DNA of 64,000 nucleotides from Noviherbaspirillum aerium (GTDB taxonomy: Bacteria; Pseudomonadota; Gammaproteobacteria; Burkholderiales; Burkholderiaceae_D), in assembly GCF_008929045.1 (NCBI RefSeq), contig NZ_VFAH01000003.1:124001-188000 (forward strand). The letters are read 5' to 3'. Numbering within the stretch: position 1 is the first letter of the stretch; each line of letters begins with the position of its first letter. The translations under genes were made by a program, and so were the position numbers. This document shows positions 40,214 through 49,673 of this stretch, piece after piece. The notes beneath the pieces were generated by a model that did not search any database, was not told the origin of the DNA, and worked only from the letters and a program-made list of their open reading frames with translations.

Positions 40214-41533
40214 TCACGCCTTCACTGTCTTTTCCGCAAACGATTCCACGATCATCCGGCGCGGGAAGCGTACCGTGAATGTGCTGCCCTTCTCCGGTTC
40301 GGAGTCGATTGCCAGCGCGGCATTGTGACGCAGCAGCACATGCTTGACGATCGCCAATCCGAGTCCGGTGCCTTGCGTCTCGCGAGAACGGCTCTTGTCG
40401 ACCCGATAGAAGCGTTCCGTTAGGCGAGAGATATGCTCCGGCCGAATGCCGATGCCATTGTCGCGTACGGCGAATTGCGGACCATCGTCGCCCATTCTCC
40501 ATGAAATATGAATTGCGCCGTTTTCGGGCGTGTACCGGATGGCATTCGAAACAAGATTGCCGAAAGCGCTTCGCAATTCTTCGGTGTTGCCCTTGATGTC
40601 GGGGCCGCTGATTTCCAGCGTGATCTGATGGCGGCCGTTAGAGAGGGCATTGGCGTCCTGCTGGATCTGCTCCACCAGCAACTCCATGTCGACCCGCTCG
40701 GATCGCAGCGGATAATCGACCGACTCGAGCCTGGTCAGGGTCAGCATGTCCTCCACCAGGTTTTGCATGCGATGCCCCTGTTCGCTCATGAGCTTGAGAT
40801 GGCTCATCCGGGTTTTCACGTCCAGATTGGGCTGGCTGCAGGCGATTTCCAGGAAACCGTTGATGACCGTCAGCGGCGTGCGCAGTTCATGGGAAGCATT
40901 GGCAACGAAATCGCGGCGCATGGTTTCGATGCGGTCCGATTCCGTCGCATCATGCGTTACCAGGATCTGGCGCCTGTTTTCGAAGGGAATGATCTGGACG
41001 ATCAGCTTGCGGTCGCGCACCGCTAGGGTGAGCGGCTGTTCATAGCGCCCGAGGATAATGTAATCGATGAATTCCGGACTGCGGATGAGATTGGTGACGC
41101 GCATGCCCTTGTCGCGGTCCAGATGCAGGCCGAGGTGTCTTTCGGCGGCCGGATTGCACCATTCGAGAAACAGCACGTCATCCATGATAACGACGCCGTC
41201 CGGCAGCAGGCTCATCGCCTGTCGGAAGCGGGCCAGCCATTCGGCAAGCTCGGCCTGGTTGCGTTCGTCGCCGCGCCGCAGCTTGTAAAGCCGGGAGAAG
41301 ATATCGGTCCAGGCGCCCCATCCGTCCGGCAGCCTGGCGCTGCTGGGATGATCAAGCCAGTCGGCAAGCTGATACAGATAATGCAGTTGCACCACAAGCA
41401 GCACGCACAAGCCACCGAGGGCTGCCGCCAGCCCCCATACCGCACCGAAGAAATACCAGACAACGCCCCCGCCGGCCAGGATGATGGCCAGGCGCAGCAC
41501 TGCGGGTATCCAGAAAATCAACCGTGGATTCAT
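40214..41533 (-). CDS. phoR: Phosphate regulon sensor histidine kinase
   Basis: PhoR phosphorylates PhoB under phosphate starvation and is held off by the Pst-PhoU complex. The 439-residue protein has two membrane helices near the N-terminus (~8-28 and ~32-50) and a short charged linker. A PAS domain follows at ~100-190 (LLPDGVVIMDDVLFLEWCNP), then the H-box VANASHELRTPLTVIN. The ATPase motifs are NLVSNAIRYTP, VRDNGIGI and GTGLGLAIV. It lies 11 bases after phoB. Confidence 0.95.
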   Translation of the reverse strand: MNPRLIFWIPAVLRLAIILAGGGVVWYFFGAVWGLAAALGGLCVLLVVQLHYLYQLADWLDHPSSARLPDGWGAWTDIFSRLYKLRRGDERNQAELAEWLARFRQAMSLLPDGVVIMDDVLFLEWCNPAAERHLGLHLDRDKGMRVTNLIRSPEFIDYIILGRYEQPLTLAVRDRKLIVQIIPFENRRQILVTHDATESDRIETMRRDFVANASHELRTPLTVINGFLEIACSQPNLDVKTRMSHLKLMSEQGHRMQNLVEDMLTLTRLESVDYPLRSERVDMELLVEQIQQDANALSNGRHQITLEISGPDIKGNTEELRSAFGNLVSNAIRYTPENGAIHISWRMGDDGPQFAVRDNGIGIRPEHISRLTERFYRVDKSRSRETQGTGLGLAIVKHVLLRHNAALAIDSEPEKGSTFTVRFPRRMIVESFAEKTVKA

Positions 41534-41544
41534 GTCGGGCCGGA

Positions 41545-42234
41545 CTATTTTTCAGACAGCATGTAACCGACGCTGCGCACGGTCTTGATGAGCGACTCGG
41601 CATCCTTGAGCGCCTTGCGCAGTCGCAGCACGTGAACGTCGACGGTACGTTCCTCGATGGCCACATGATCGCCCCACACCTTGTCCAGCAGCTGGCTGCG
41701 GGAAAACACCCTTTCCGGATGGGCAAGGAAGAACTTGAGCAGCTTGTACTCGGCGTGGCCAATATCGATCTTCTGCTCGTTGAGCATGACCGAGCAGCTG
41801 ATCGGGTCCAGCGTCACCGGACCGATGCTCATTGGCGTCTGCGCATGCTCGGGGCTCTTGCGACGCAGCAGGGCCTTGATGCGGGAAGTCAGTTCTCGCG
41901 GCGAGAACGGCTTGGTGATGTAGTCGTCCGCACCATTGTCGAGGCCGGCGATCTTGTCTTCCTCCATGCTTTTCGCCGTCAGCATGATGACCGGCAGCGC
42001 CTGCATCTGGCGGTCGCCGCGGATACGGGACAAGAGGCGCAGGCCGGACTGGTCGGGCAGCATCCAGTCCAGCAGCACCAGGTGCGGCGTGCGCAGCTGC
42101 ATGAATTCCCATGCCTCGCTTGCCGTATGGGCCGCGGTGCAATTCCAGCCTGCCTCCTTCAGCGTAAAGGACACCAGCTCGATGATGGGCGGTTCGTCTT
42201 CAACGATCAGGATTGTGGTCTTGTCAACGGCCAT
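41545..42234 (-). CDS. phoB: Phosphate regulon response regulator
   Basis: PhoB activates the Pho regulon by binding Pho boxes. The 229-residue protein has the length of E. coli PhoB and starts at the ATG at 42234 (MAVDKTTILIVEDEPP). The receiver domain has phosphoacceptor D56 in LVLLDWMLPDQSG. The C-terminal winged helix has RVFSRSQLLDKVWGDHVAIEERTVDVHVLRLRKAL split around the recognition helix. It begins two bases after the phoU stop. Two matching operators lie at 46894-46972. Confidence 0.97.
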   Translation of the reverse strand: MAVDKTTILIVEDEPPIIELVSFTLKEAGWNCTAAHTASEAWEFMQLRTPHLVLLDWMLPDQSGLRLLSRIRGDRQMQALPVIMLTAKSMEEDKIAGLDNGADDYITKPFSPRELTSRIKALLRRKSPEHAQTPMSIGPVTLDPISCSVMLNEQKIDIGHAEYKLLKFFLAHPERVFSRSQLLDKVWGDHVAIEERTVDVHVLRLRKALKDAESLIKTVRSVGYMLSEK

Positions 42235-42236
42235 GA

Positions 42237-42944
42237 TTAGACGGAAGTGTCGAGCTTGGTATAGACGTAATCGGTATGCCGGATATCCTTGCCTTCGACG
42301 ATATAGATGACATATTCGGCAATGTTCTTTGCATGATCGCCGATCCGCTCGATCGCCTTGGCCACCCACAGGGTATCAAGCGCCGCGGAAATCGTACGGG
42401 GATCTTCCATCATGAACGTAATCATCGTGCGGGTAATCGCACGGAATTCATGGTCGATCACATCGTCGTGGGAAATGATGCGCGCGGCCTGCTTGTCGTC
42501 CAGGCGGGCGAAGGCATCCAGCGCATCATGCAGCGATTCGGCGGCGCTGGCGGCCAGCACCCTGACCGACTCGTAATGATTCAGCACGCCGACGGTGCCA
42601 CGCTCATGCAGGTTTTTCGCGGTGCGGGCGATCTTGGTGGCTTCGTCGCCGATGCGCTCCAGATCGGTAATCACCTTCAGCGTGGCCATCACCGTGCGCA
42701 GGTCATTGGCGGCCGGCTGGCGCTTGACGATGAGATGGCTGCAGGTATCATCGAGCGACACTTCCAGCTTGTTGACGTTTTCGTCGCCCTTGATGACCTG
42801 TTCGGCTTGCGCGATATTGCCGGTACGGAAGCAGTTGATCGCGTCGTTGAACTGGCTTTCCACCATGCCGCCCATCAGCAGAACCTTGGAGCGGATCGCT
42901 TCCAGATCCATGTCGTATTGCTTAGAAGAGTGATCGCCTGGCAT
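42237..42944 (-). CDS. phoU: Phosphate signalling protein PhoU
   Basis: PhoU connects the Pst transporter to PhoR and prevents signalling when phosphate is ample. The 235-residue all-helical protein contains the two PhoU repeats (~15-105 and ~115-215). They are marked by MGGMVESQFNDAI, ERIGDEATKIARTAKNL and IERIGDHAKNIAEYVIYIVEG. GGAGAA precedes the ATG. It is placed between pstB and phoB, so the whole pst-pho block is one leftward unit. Confidence 0.97.
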   Translation of the reverse strand: MPGDHSSKQYDMDLEAIRSKVLLMGGMVESQFNDAINCFRTGNIAQAEQVIKGDENVNKLEVSLDDTCSHLIVKRQPAANDLRTVMATLKVITDLERIGDEATKIARTAKNLHERGTVGVLNHYESVRVLAASAAESLHDALDAFARLDDKQAARIISHDDVIDHEFRAITRTMITFMMEDPRTISAALDTLWVAKAIERIGDHAKNIAEYVIYIVEGKDIRHTDYVYTKLDTSV

Positions 42945-43033
42945 CAGGTTCTCCGTAATGATTCGTGGTTAGCTTATCCCAATCCCGCGCCAATGCATGG
43001 CCGGAATTGGTATGGCACTGTTTCAACGCTGCT

Positions 43034-43816
43034 TCAGCCGAAACGACCGGTGATGTAGTCCTGCGTTTCCTTTTTCGCCGGATTCATGAAAATCTGGTCG
43101 GTTTCGCCGAACTCGACGAGTTCCCCAAGATACATGTAAGCAGTGTAATCCGAGCAGCGCGCAGCCTGCTGCATGTTGTGAGTCACGATGGCGATGGTGT
43201 AATCCTGTTTCAATTCGTGGATCAGTTCTTCGATCTTCACCGTCGAAATCGGATCGAGCGCCGAAGTCGGTTCATCCAGCAGCAGCACATCCGGCTTGAC
43301 CGCAACGCCGCGTGCGATGCACAGGCGCTGCTGCTGTCCGCCGGACAGGCTCAGGCCGCTCTTGTTGAGCTTGTCCTTGACCTCGCCCCACAACGCGGCT
43401 TTCTTCAGTGCCCATTCGACGCGCTCATCCATCTCGCCCCTGGACAGGTTTTCATAGAGGCGCACGCCGAAGGCAATGTTTTCGTAGACGGACATCGGAA
43501 ACGGCGTCGGCTTCTGGAACACCATGCCAACCTTGGCGCGCAGCATGTTGACGTCCTGTCCCGGGTCGAGAATGTTGCGGCCGTTGTAGATGATCTTGCC
43601 CTCGGCGCGCTGGCCTGGATACAGGTCATACATGCGGTTGAGCGTGCGAAGCAGGGTCGACTTGCCGCAACCCGACGGGCCGATGAAGGCCGTCACCTTT
43701 TTCTCGTAGACGTTCAGGTTGACGTTTTTCAAGCCCTGAAAGCTGCCGTAGTAAAAATTCAGGCCGGAGATTTCAAGCGTCGGCGGTACGAGCTGCGAAT
43801 TGGTAGAAGTCATCAT
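43034..43816 (-). CDS. pstB: Phosphate ABC transporter ATP-binding protein
   Basis: PstB powers high-affinity phosphate import. The 260-residue protein has Walker A ([17 protein letters not shown]), the Q-loop region ([20 protein letters not shown]), the ABC signature [14 protein letters not shown] and Walker B ([13 protein letters not shown]). The H-loop is in [13 protein letters not shown]. The PTPFPMS segment is specific to PstB. It begins one base after the pstA stop and has 89 bases before phoU. Confidence 0.98.
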   Translation of the reverse strand: MMTSTNSQLVPPTLEISGLNFYYGSFQGLKNVNLNVYEKKVTAFIGPSGCGKSTLLRTLNRMYDLYPGQRAEGKIIYNGRNILDPGQDVNMLRAKVGMVFQKPTPFPMSVYENIAFGVRLYENLSRGEMDERVEWALKKAALWGEVKDKLNKSGLSLSGGQQQRLCIARGVAVKPDVLLLDEPTSALDPISTVKIEELIHELKQDYTIAIVTHNMQQAARCSDYTAYMYLGELVEFGETDQIFMNPAKKETQDYITGRFG

Positions 43817-43817
43817 G

Positions 43818-44663
43818 TCAGTTAGGAATTTTCTGGCTGAACAAAGTGCGCGACAGGATATTCAGGCCCAGCACGCTGAACGTAATCAGCAGCGCGCCGC
43901 CCCAGGCAAGTTCGCGCCAGTTGTCGTACGGGCTCATCGCGAACTGGTAGATCACGACCGGCAGGTTAGCCATCGGCGCGTTCATGTTGGCGCTGAAGAA
44001 CTGGTTGTTCAATGCGGTAAACAGCAGCGGCGCCGTCTCGCCCGAGATGCGTGCCACCGCCAGCAGCACGCCGGTGATGACGCCTGCCTTTACTGCACGC
44101 AGGCGCACCATCATCGCGACCTTCCAGCGCGGCGCGCCCAGCGAGAAAGCGGCTTCGCGCAGGCTGCTCGGCACCAGCTTGAGCATGTTGTCGGTCGTGC
44201 GCACGATCACCGGGATGGCGATCAGCGAAATGGCGAAGGTGCCGGCCCATCCGGAAAAGTGCCGTACATTGGCAACATAGATCGCGTAGACGAACAGGCC
44301 GATCACGATGGACGGCGCCGACAGCATGATGTCGGTGACGAAGCGGGTGATCTGCGCCAGCCAGCTTTCCTCGCCGTATTCGGCCAGGTAGATGCCGGCC
44401 AGGATGCCGATCGGCGTGCTGACCAGGGTTGCCGCGCCCACCATCAGCAGGCTGCCCACGATCGCATTGATCAGGCCGCCGCCGTCCCCGCCAGGTGCCG
44501 GCGTGGTTTCGGTGAACATGGCGATGCTCAGTGCGCTGAATCCCTTGATCAGCAGGGTGAACAGGATCCAGCCGAGGAACAGCAGGCCGACGGCCATGGC
44601 GCCGATGGACAGCGCAATACCGATACGGTGCGCCAGCAGGCGGCGGCGATAGACGGGATTCAC
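43818..44663 (-). CDS. pstA: Phosphate ABC transporter permease PstA
   Basis: PstA is one of two inner-membrane channel subunits for phosphate import. I start it at the GTG at 44663, which has GGAAGGAG upstream and overlaps the pstC stop as GTGA. The open frame upstream runs over pstC and is a shadow. The 281-residue protein has six membrane segments. The EAA-type loop is [20 protein letters not shown], and [15 protein letters not shown] is conserved in PstA. Confidence 0.96.
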   Translation of the reverse strand: MNPVYRRRLLAHRIGIALSIGAMAVGLLFLGWILFTLLIKGFSALSIAMFTETTPAPGGDGGGLINAIVGSLLMVGAATLVSTPIGILAGIYLAEYGEESWLAQITRFVTDIMLSAPSIVIGLFVYAIYVANVRHFSGWAGTFAISLIAIPVIVRTTDNMLKLVPSSLREAAFSLGAPRWKVAMMVRLRAVKAGVITGVLLAVARISGETAPLLFTALNNQFFSANMNAPMANLPVVIYQFAMSPYDNWRELAWGGALLITFSVLGLNILSRTLFSQKIPN

Positions 44664-45691
44664 GATTTGGCTCCTTCCTTGCGCGCCATGCCCATGAGCA
44701 TCAGCTTGGCAGCGGACAGGACGATGAAGGTAATGACAAAGAGAATAAGCCCCAGTGCGAACAGGGACGATACATGCAGCTTCGATTCGGCTTCGGCAAA
44801 CTCGTTGGCCAGCGTCGAGGCGATGCTGTTGCCGGCGGCGAAGAGCGACCAGGACAGCTTGTGCGCATTGCCGATGACGAAGGTCACCGCCATGGTTTCG
44901 CCGAGCGCGCGGCCCAGGCCGAGCATGACGCCGCCGACGACGCCGGTCTTGGTGTAGGGCAGCACGATCTTGCGCACGACTTCCCAGCGCGTGCAGCCCA
45001 GTCCGTAGGCCGATTCCTTGAGCACTGCGGGAACGATTTCGAACACGTCGCGCATGACCGAGGCGATGAAGGGAATGATCATCACGGCGAGAATGAGTCC
45101 GGCGGTCAGGATGCCGATGCCCATCATCGGCCCCTGGAACAGCTGGCCGATGACCGGCAGCTGGCCCAGCGTGCCTTTCAGGAAGGGCTGCACATGGTCG
45201 CCGAACAGCGGGGCAAACACGAACAGGCCCCACATGCCGTAAATGATGCTGGGCACGCCGGCCAGCAGTTCGACGGCGGTGCCCAGCGGACGGCGCAGCG
45301 TGGCCGGGCAGATTTCGGTCAGGAAGAGCGCGATGCCGAAGCTGATGGGAAAAGCGATCAGCAGCGCGATCAGCGAGGTCGCCAGCGTGCCGACGATGGC
45401 GATCAGCGCGCCGTACTGGTCATTGACCGGATCCCATTCGACGGTAGTCACGAAAGCAGGCCCGAACTCCTTGAGTGCCGGCCAGGCGCCGATGATCAGG
45501 GAAACGATGATGCCGACCAGGACGATCAGGACGCTGAGCGCAAATGCCAGCGTAACTTTGTGAAACAGGAAATCCTGAAGCCGCTGCTTGCGCATGGTCG
45601 ATACCATGGCTTTGGAAGCGGCTTCCTGCTCTTTCGTCACCTGCACGTGGTTTGTGCCGGACGAAGCAATCGTGGAGAGATGTGCATTCAT
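44660..45691 (-). CDS. pstC: Phosphate ABC transporter permease PstC
   Basis: PstC is the second channel subunit of the phosphate importer. From the ATG at 45691 ([17 protein letters not shown]) it has 343 residues, with an unconserved cytoplasmic N-terminus of ~45 residues and six membrane helices. [19 protein letters not shown] is a PstC signature. The EAA loop is [20 protein letters not shown], and [15 protein letters not shown] follows. A 105-base gap with two perfect hairpins separates it from pstS. Confidence 0.96.
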   Translation of the reverse strand: MNAHLSTIASSGTNHVQVTKEQEAASKAMVSTMRKQRLQDFLFHKVTLAFALSVLIVLVGIIVSLIIGAWPALKEFGPAFVTTVEWDPVNDQYGALIAIVGTLATSLIALLIAFPISFGIALFLTEICPATLRRPLGTAVELLAGVPSIIYGMWGLFVFAPLFGDHVQPFLKGTLGQLPVIGQLFQGPMMGIGILTAGLILAVMIIPFIASVMRDVFEIVPAVLKESAYGLGCTRWEVVRKIVLPYTKTGVVGGVMLGLGRALGETMAVTFVIGNAHKLSWSLFAAGNSIASTLANEFAEAESKLHVSSLFALGLILFVITFIVLSAAKLMLMGMARKEGAKS

Positions 45692-45719
45692 AATGCCGTG
45701 TGCCCTCGGGCCAAATGAG

Positions 45720-45791
45720 GCTGCGACCATGATGTCCATGCGGGCAGGCATGGTCGCAGCGGTTCAGCGCGCCAGGACCAAGCCTGGCGCG
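45720..45791 (-). terminator. Tandem stem-loops between pstS and pstC (attenuator or mRNA-stabiliser)
   Basis: GCTGCGACCATG (45720-45731) pairs perfectly with CATGGTCGCAGC (45749-45760). CGCGCCAGG (45768-45776) pairs perfectly with CCTGGCGCG (45783-45791). The second lies only five bases past the pstS stop. There is no long T-tract, so partial termination or protection of pstS mRNA from 3' decay is more likely than full termination. Confidence 0.75.
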
Positions 45792-45796
45792 GATTC

Positions 45797-46840
45797 TTAC
45801 CAGAGCGCCTTGCCGGCGGCATCCTTGACCTGGGACTTCCAGGCATCCTGCACCAGTTTCACCACCGGCGCGGGCATCGCAACATATTCGAGGTCGGTGG
45901 CCATGGCGCCGCCGTTCTTGTAAGCCCAGTCAAAGAATTTCAGCACTTCCTTGCCCTTGGCGGTATCCACCTGGTTCTTGTGCATCAGGATGAAGGAGGC
46001 ACCGGTGATCGGCCAGCTGCTCTTGCCGGCCTGGTCTGTCAGCACCACGGCGAAACCGGGAGTCTTGGTCCAGTCGGCCCCTGCCGCGGCGGCCTTGAAG
46101 GATTCATCATCCGGCTGGACGAACTGGCCGTCACGGTTCTTCAGCTGGGCATGCGACATCTTGTTCTTCTTCGCATACGCGTACTCGACGTAGCCGATCG
46201 AGTTCTTGATGCGCTGGACATTGGCCGCGACACCTTCATTACCCTTGCCGCCCACGCCGGTCGGCCACTTGACCGCCGTGCCCGCGCCGACCTTCGCCTT
46301 GAAGTCGGGACTGGACTTGGACAGGTAATCGGTGAACAGGAAGGAGGTGCCCGAGCCGTCAGCCCGGTGAATGACGGTGATATCGTCCGCGGGCAGCTTG
46401 ACGCCGGGGTTGAGCGCAGCGATTTCAGGAGCATTCCACTTGGTGATCTTGCCGAGATAGATGTCGGCGACAACCTGACCAGTCAATTTGAGTTGACCAG
46501 GAGCAATGCCTTCCACATTCACTACCGGCACCACCCCGCCCATGATCGCCGGAAACTGCATCAGGCCGTCCGTCTCCAGATCCTCGGCCTTGAGCGGCAT
46601 GTCGGACGCGCCGAAGTCGACTGTCTTGGCCTTGATCTGCTTGATGCCGCCGCCGGAGCCGATCGACTGGTAATTCAGGCCGTTGCCGGTGGCCTTCTTG
46701 TATTCTTCAGCCCACTTTGCATAGATAGGGTAAGGGAAGGTTGCGCCCGCGCCGGTGATATCGGCCGCGATCGCACCAGAAAACATGAGGGTGCTACCCG
46801 CAGCGATCATCATCGAGGTGATGAATTTATTCAGTCGCAT
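45797..46840 (-). CDS. pstS: Phosphate ABC transporter periplasmic binding protein
   Basis: PstS captures phosphate in the periplasm and delivers it to PstCA. The 347-residue precursor has a signal peptide ending at SGAIAA-DITG. The mature protein starts ITGAGATFPYPIYAKW. Phosphate ligands lie in the GSGGGIKQI, GASDMPL and RADGSGTSFLF segments. GGAGCAGAT precedes the ATG. It is the first gene of the leftward pst-pho unit, with a Pho box upstream at 46895-46912. Confidence 0.98.
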   Translation of the reverse strand: MRLNKFITSMMIAAGSTLMFSGAIAADITGAGATFPYPIYAKWAEEYKKATGNGLNYQSIGSGGGIKQIKAKTVDFGASDMPLKAEDLETDGLMQFPAIMGGVVPVVNVEGIAPGQLKLTGQVVADIYLGKITKWNAPEIAALNPGVKLPADDITVIHRADGSGTSFLFTDYLSKSSPDFKAKVGAGTAVKWPTGVGGKGNEGVAANVQRIKNSIGYVEYAYAKKNKMSHAQLKNRDGQFVQPDDESFKAAAAGADWTKTPGFAVVLTDQAGKSSWPITGASFILMHKNQVDTAKGKEVLKFFDWAYKNGGAMATDLEYVAMPAPVVKLVQDAWKSQVKDAAGKALW

Positions 46841-46878
46841 ATCTGCTCCATGAGGTTCGTCAAAATCAGACAGGGCGA

Positions 46879-46912
46879 ACTGTAGCCAACAATTGTGACA
46901 GCTTTATGACAG
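46879..46912 (-). promoter_or_regulatory. Pho box and -10 for pstS
   Basis: On the minus strand CTGTCAT-AAAG-CTGTCAC (46912-46895) matches the PhoB operator consensus in both seven-base halves with a four-base spacer. Ten bases later TACAGT (46884-46879) fits a -10 box. There is no separate -35, as expected when PhoB replaces that contact. Confidence 0.92.
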
Positions 46913-46954
46913 TAACGGAAAGCTATGTCATAAATGGGGAAATGGGCTGTAATT

Positions 46955-46988
46955 CTGTCATCAACTTGTCATATTGGGCGACTACACT
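46955..46988 (+). promoter_or_regulatory. Pho box and -10 for ppk
   Basis: CTGTCAT-CAAC-TTGTCAT (46955-46972) is a PhoB operator with one mismatch in its two halves. Exactly ten bases later TACACT (46983-46988) serves as the -10. The predicted start site near 46995 lies about 30 bases before the ppk ATG and rules out the longer open frame beginning at 46934. An extra half-site TGTCATAAAT lies at 46926-46935. Confidence 0.87.
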
Positions 46989-47023
46989 GCCGCAAAATTG
47001 ACCTATGGAACGGTTTACCGGTA

Positions 47024-49141
47024 ATGAATAAGAAGACACACCGTGAAATGCCGAAAGCGAAAACGACCACAGCAGACGTTCCCGAAAATATTTACCTGAA
47101 CCGCGAGCTTTCCCAACTTGCCTTCAATCGCCGCGTACTTGCTCAGGCGGAGGATAAAGACATTCCATTGCTTGAACGACTCCGGTATCTGTGCATTGTG
47201 AGCAGCAACCTGGATGAATTCTTCGAAGTACGCATCGCCAGCCTGCTCGCCCATAACCGGATGCAGGGCGCCCTGACGGAGCCCCCTGCTCTGACAGCCG
47301 CGCTGGAACGTACCGGCGATGAATGCCATGCCATTATCGAACGGCAATACAACCTGCTGAACAATGAAATCTTGCCCCGGCTGGCGGACTCCGGCATTCA
47401 CCTGCTGCGGCACTCCGATCGCAACGAGGAGCAGCGGGCGTGGGTCAAGGAGTATTTCGATCGCGAAGTACGGCCGCTGCTGACGCCGATCGGACTGGAT
47501 CCGGCGCACCCTTTTCCACAAGTCGTCAACAAGAGTCTCAATTTCATCGTGGAACTCTCCGGCAAGGATGCCTTTGGCCGCGGGACCGGAATTGCCATCC
47601 TGAAAGCGCCTCGCGTGCTGCCCCGTGTGATACGCCTGCCGGATCATCTGTCGAAAAAAGGCGGCGCATCATTCTGTCTTTTGTCGTCTGTCATTCATGC
47701 GCACATTACCGATCTGTTCACCGGTCGCGAGGTGATCGGGTATTCCCAGTTCCGGGTAACACGCAACAGCGACCTCTGGGTAGACGAAGAAGAGGTGAAA
47801 AATCTGCGGCAAGCCTTGCAGAGCGAATTGCACAGCCGGCAATTCGGTTTTGCGGTACGCCTCGAGGTTGCCCGCAATTGCCCACGTCACCTCGCCGATT
47901 TCCTGCTCGGACAGTTTTCGATTCCGCGCAGCAGGCTCTATGCTGTCGATGGTCCGGTCAACATGGTGCGCCTGCTTGAGCTGATCAATGGCGTACAGCA
48001 GCCGAGCCTGCATTTCCCCACATTCAATCCGGGCTTGCTGCCCCGCCTTGCTGACGGAGACATCTTTGGCACCCTCAAGCAGCAGGATGTGCTGCTGCAC
48101 CACCCTTTCCAGTCCTTCCAGCCGGTGGTCGAATTTATCCGCACCGCCGCGCTCGACCCGAATGTCGTGGCGATCAAGCAGACCATCTACCGCACCGGCA
48201 TGAACTCCGACCTGATGGAGTCGCTGATCGCGGCGGCCCATCGCGGCAAGGAAGTTACCGTCATCGTCGAATTGATGGCGCGCTTCGACGAGGAAGCCAA
48301 TATCAATTGGGCGGAGAAACTCGAGCGTGCCGGCGCGCAGGTAGTGTATGGCGTGGTCGGCCTGAAGACGCATGCGAAACTGGCGCTGGTGCTGCGGCGG
48401 GAAGACAATGAATTGCGCAGGTTCGCCCATCTCGGCACCGGCAATTATCACCCGACCACGACCAAACACTATACCGACTTCGGGCTGCTGACCGCCCATC
48501 CTGCGCTGACCGCGGAAGTCAATGAAGTCTTCATTCACCTGACCAGCCTGACCAAACCGAAAAAACTGCAATACCTGTGGCTGGCGCCATTCGATCTGCA
48601 GAAGGAAATCATTCGCGCCATCAGAAATGAAGCCGAAATCGCCAAGCAGGGCAAGCCGGCGCGCATCATCGCCAAGATGAATGCCCTGCTCGACGAGTCC
48701 GTGATCCGCGCACTCTACGCAGCCTCATCCGACGGCGTGAAAATCGATCTCATCGTCCGGGGCGCATGCGCGTTGCGTCCCGGCGTGCCGGGACTGTCGG
48801 AAAACATACGGGTGCGTTCCATCGTCGGGCGCTTCCTGGAACACAGCCGCATCTATTATTTCCGCAACAATCTCGCGCACGACGTCTATCTTGCCAGCGC
48901 CGACTGGATGAACCGCAATCTGTTCAGGCGGGTGGAAGTGGCATTCCCCGTGCTCGACAAGACATTGAAGAAACAGGTGATTGCACAAGGGCTCAATCCG
49001 TACCTGAAAGACAATATGAATGCCTGGGAACTGGCCGCCGACGGCAAATATCACAGGCGCAAGCCGCGCGGAAAGCAGCATGCTTTCTGCGCCCAGCAAT
49101 ACCTGGCGCAGCTGCTCGGCAACCCGGAGCTTCGCCATTGA
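47024..49141 (+). CDS. ppk: Polyphosphate kinase 1
   Basis: Ppk reversibly polymerises the gamma-phosphate of ATP into polyphosphate at the membrane. From the ATG at 47024 the protein has 705 residues. An ATG at 47048 is a possible alternative, and neither has a strong ribosome-binding site. NRELSQLAFNRRVLAQA is the N-terminal signature. IYRTGMNSDLMESLI and VGLKTHAKLAL hold the autophosphorylated histidine region, and FLEHSRIYYF holds the second essential histidine. The upstream Pho box links it to phosphate starvation. Confidence 0.97.
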   Translation: MNKKTHREMPKAKTTTADVPENIYLNRELSQLAFNRRVLAQAEDKDIPLLERLRYLCIVSSNLDEFFEVRIASLLAHNRMQGALTEPPALTAALERTGDECHAIIERQYNLLNNEILPRLADSGIHLLRHSDRNEEQRAWVKEYFDREVRPLLTPIGLDPAHPFPQVVNKSLNFIVELSGKDAFGRGTGIAILKAPRVLPRVIRLPDHLSKKGGASFCLLSSVIHAHITDLFTGREVIGYSQFRVTRNSDLWVDEEEVKNLRQALQSELHSRQFGFAVRLEVARNCPRHLADFLLGQFSIPRSRLYAVDGPVNMVRLLELINGVQQPSLHFPTFNPGLLPRLADGDIFGTLKQQDVLLHHPFQSFQPVVEFIRTAALDPNVVAIKQTIYRTGMNSDLMESLIAAAHRGKEVTVIVELMARFDEEANINWAEKLERAGAQVVYGVVGLKTHAKLALVLRREDNELRRFAHLGTGNYHPTTTKHYTDFGLLTAHPALTAEVNEVFIHLTSLTKPKKLQYLWLAPFDLQKEIIRAIRNEAEIAKQGKPARIIAKMNALLDESVIRALYAASSDGVKIDLIVRGACALRPGVPGLSENIRVRSIVGRFLEHSRIYYFRNNLAHDVYLASADWMNRNLFRRVEVAFPVLDKTLKKQVIAQGLNPYLKDNMNAWELAADGKYHRRKPRGKQHAFCAQQYLAQLLGNPELRH

Positions 49142-49154
49142 CCAAGGAGCGAAC

Positions 49155-49622
49155 ATGGAACTCATTCTATGGCGGCATGCCGAAGCCGAGCCGCACGAAA
49201 CGCCCAAGCCGGATGCCGAACGCGCATTGACGCCAAAGGGAAGGAAGCAGGCGACCAGAATGGGCGAATGGCTCGATCGCCACCTGCCGGATAACTGCAG
49301 GATATTGTCCAGCCCGGCGGTGCGCACGGTACAAACCGCCGAGGCGCTGGACCGCAAGTTCAAGACCCATCCCGCACTCGCGACCGACTCCACCGCCGAA
49401 GCCATCCTAGAAGCCGCCAACTGGCCGAACAGCAAGGAGCCGGTTCTCATCGTCGGGCATCAGCCGACCCTGGGACATGTCGTCACCCTGCTGCTGAACG
49501 GCGCCGCTCAGGACTGGAGCATGCGCAAGGGCAGCATCTGCTGGATCGCCCAGAAGGCGGATGACGAAATCGAAGCCACTTACATCAAGGCCATCCTCGG
49601 CGCGGATCTGGCGGGAAAATGA
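49155..49622 (+). CDS. SixA-like histidine phosphatase
   Basis: This is a 155-residue member of the histidine phosphatase (phosphoglycerate mutase-like) superfamily. The catalytic RHG-type motif is LWRHAEAEPHE with H8, and the second histidine is in VGHQPTLGHVV. The short length without a cap domain matches SixA, which removes phosphate from histidine-phosphotransfer proteins. AAGGAG lies before the ATG, 14 bases after the ppk stop. It is therefore in the ppk transcript, and a role linked to polyphosphate or Pho signalling is an inference only. Confidence 0.9.
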   Translation: MELILWRHAEAEPHETPKPDAERALTPKGRKQATRMGEWLDRHLPDNCRILSSPAVRTVQTAEALDRKFKTHPALATDSTAEAILEAANWPNSKEPVLIVGHQPTLGHVVTLLLNGAAQDWSMRKGSICWIAQKADDEIEATYIKAILGADLAGK

Positions 49623-49673
49623 CATAGCTGAAATGGCGGCCGGCGATTGCCGGGAAGCCGGGTGAAGCAGGGT

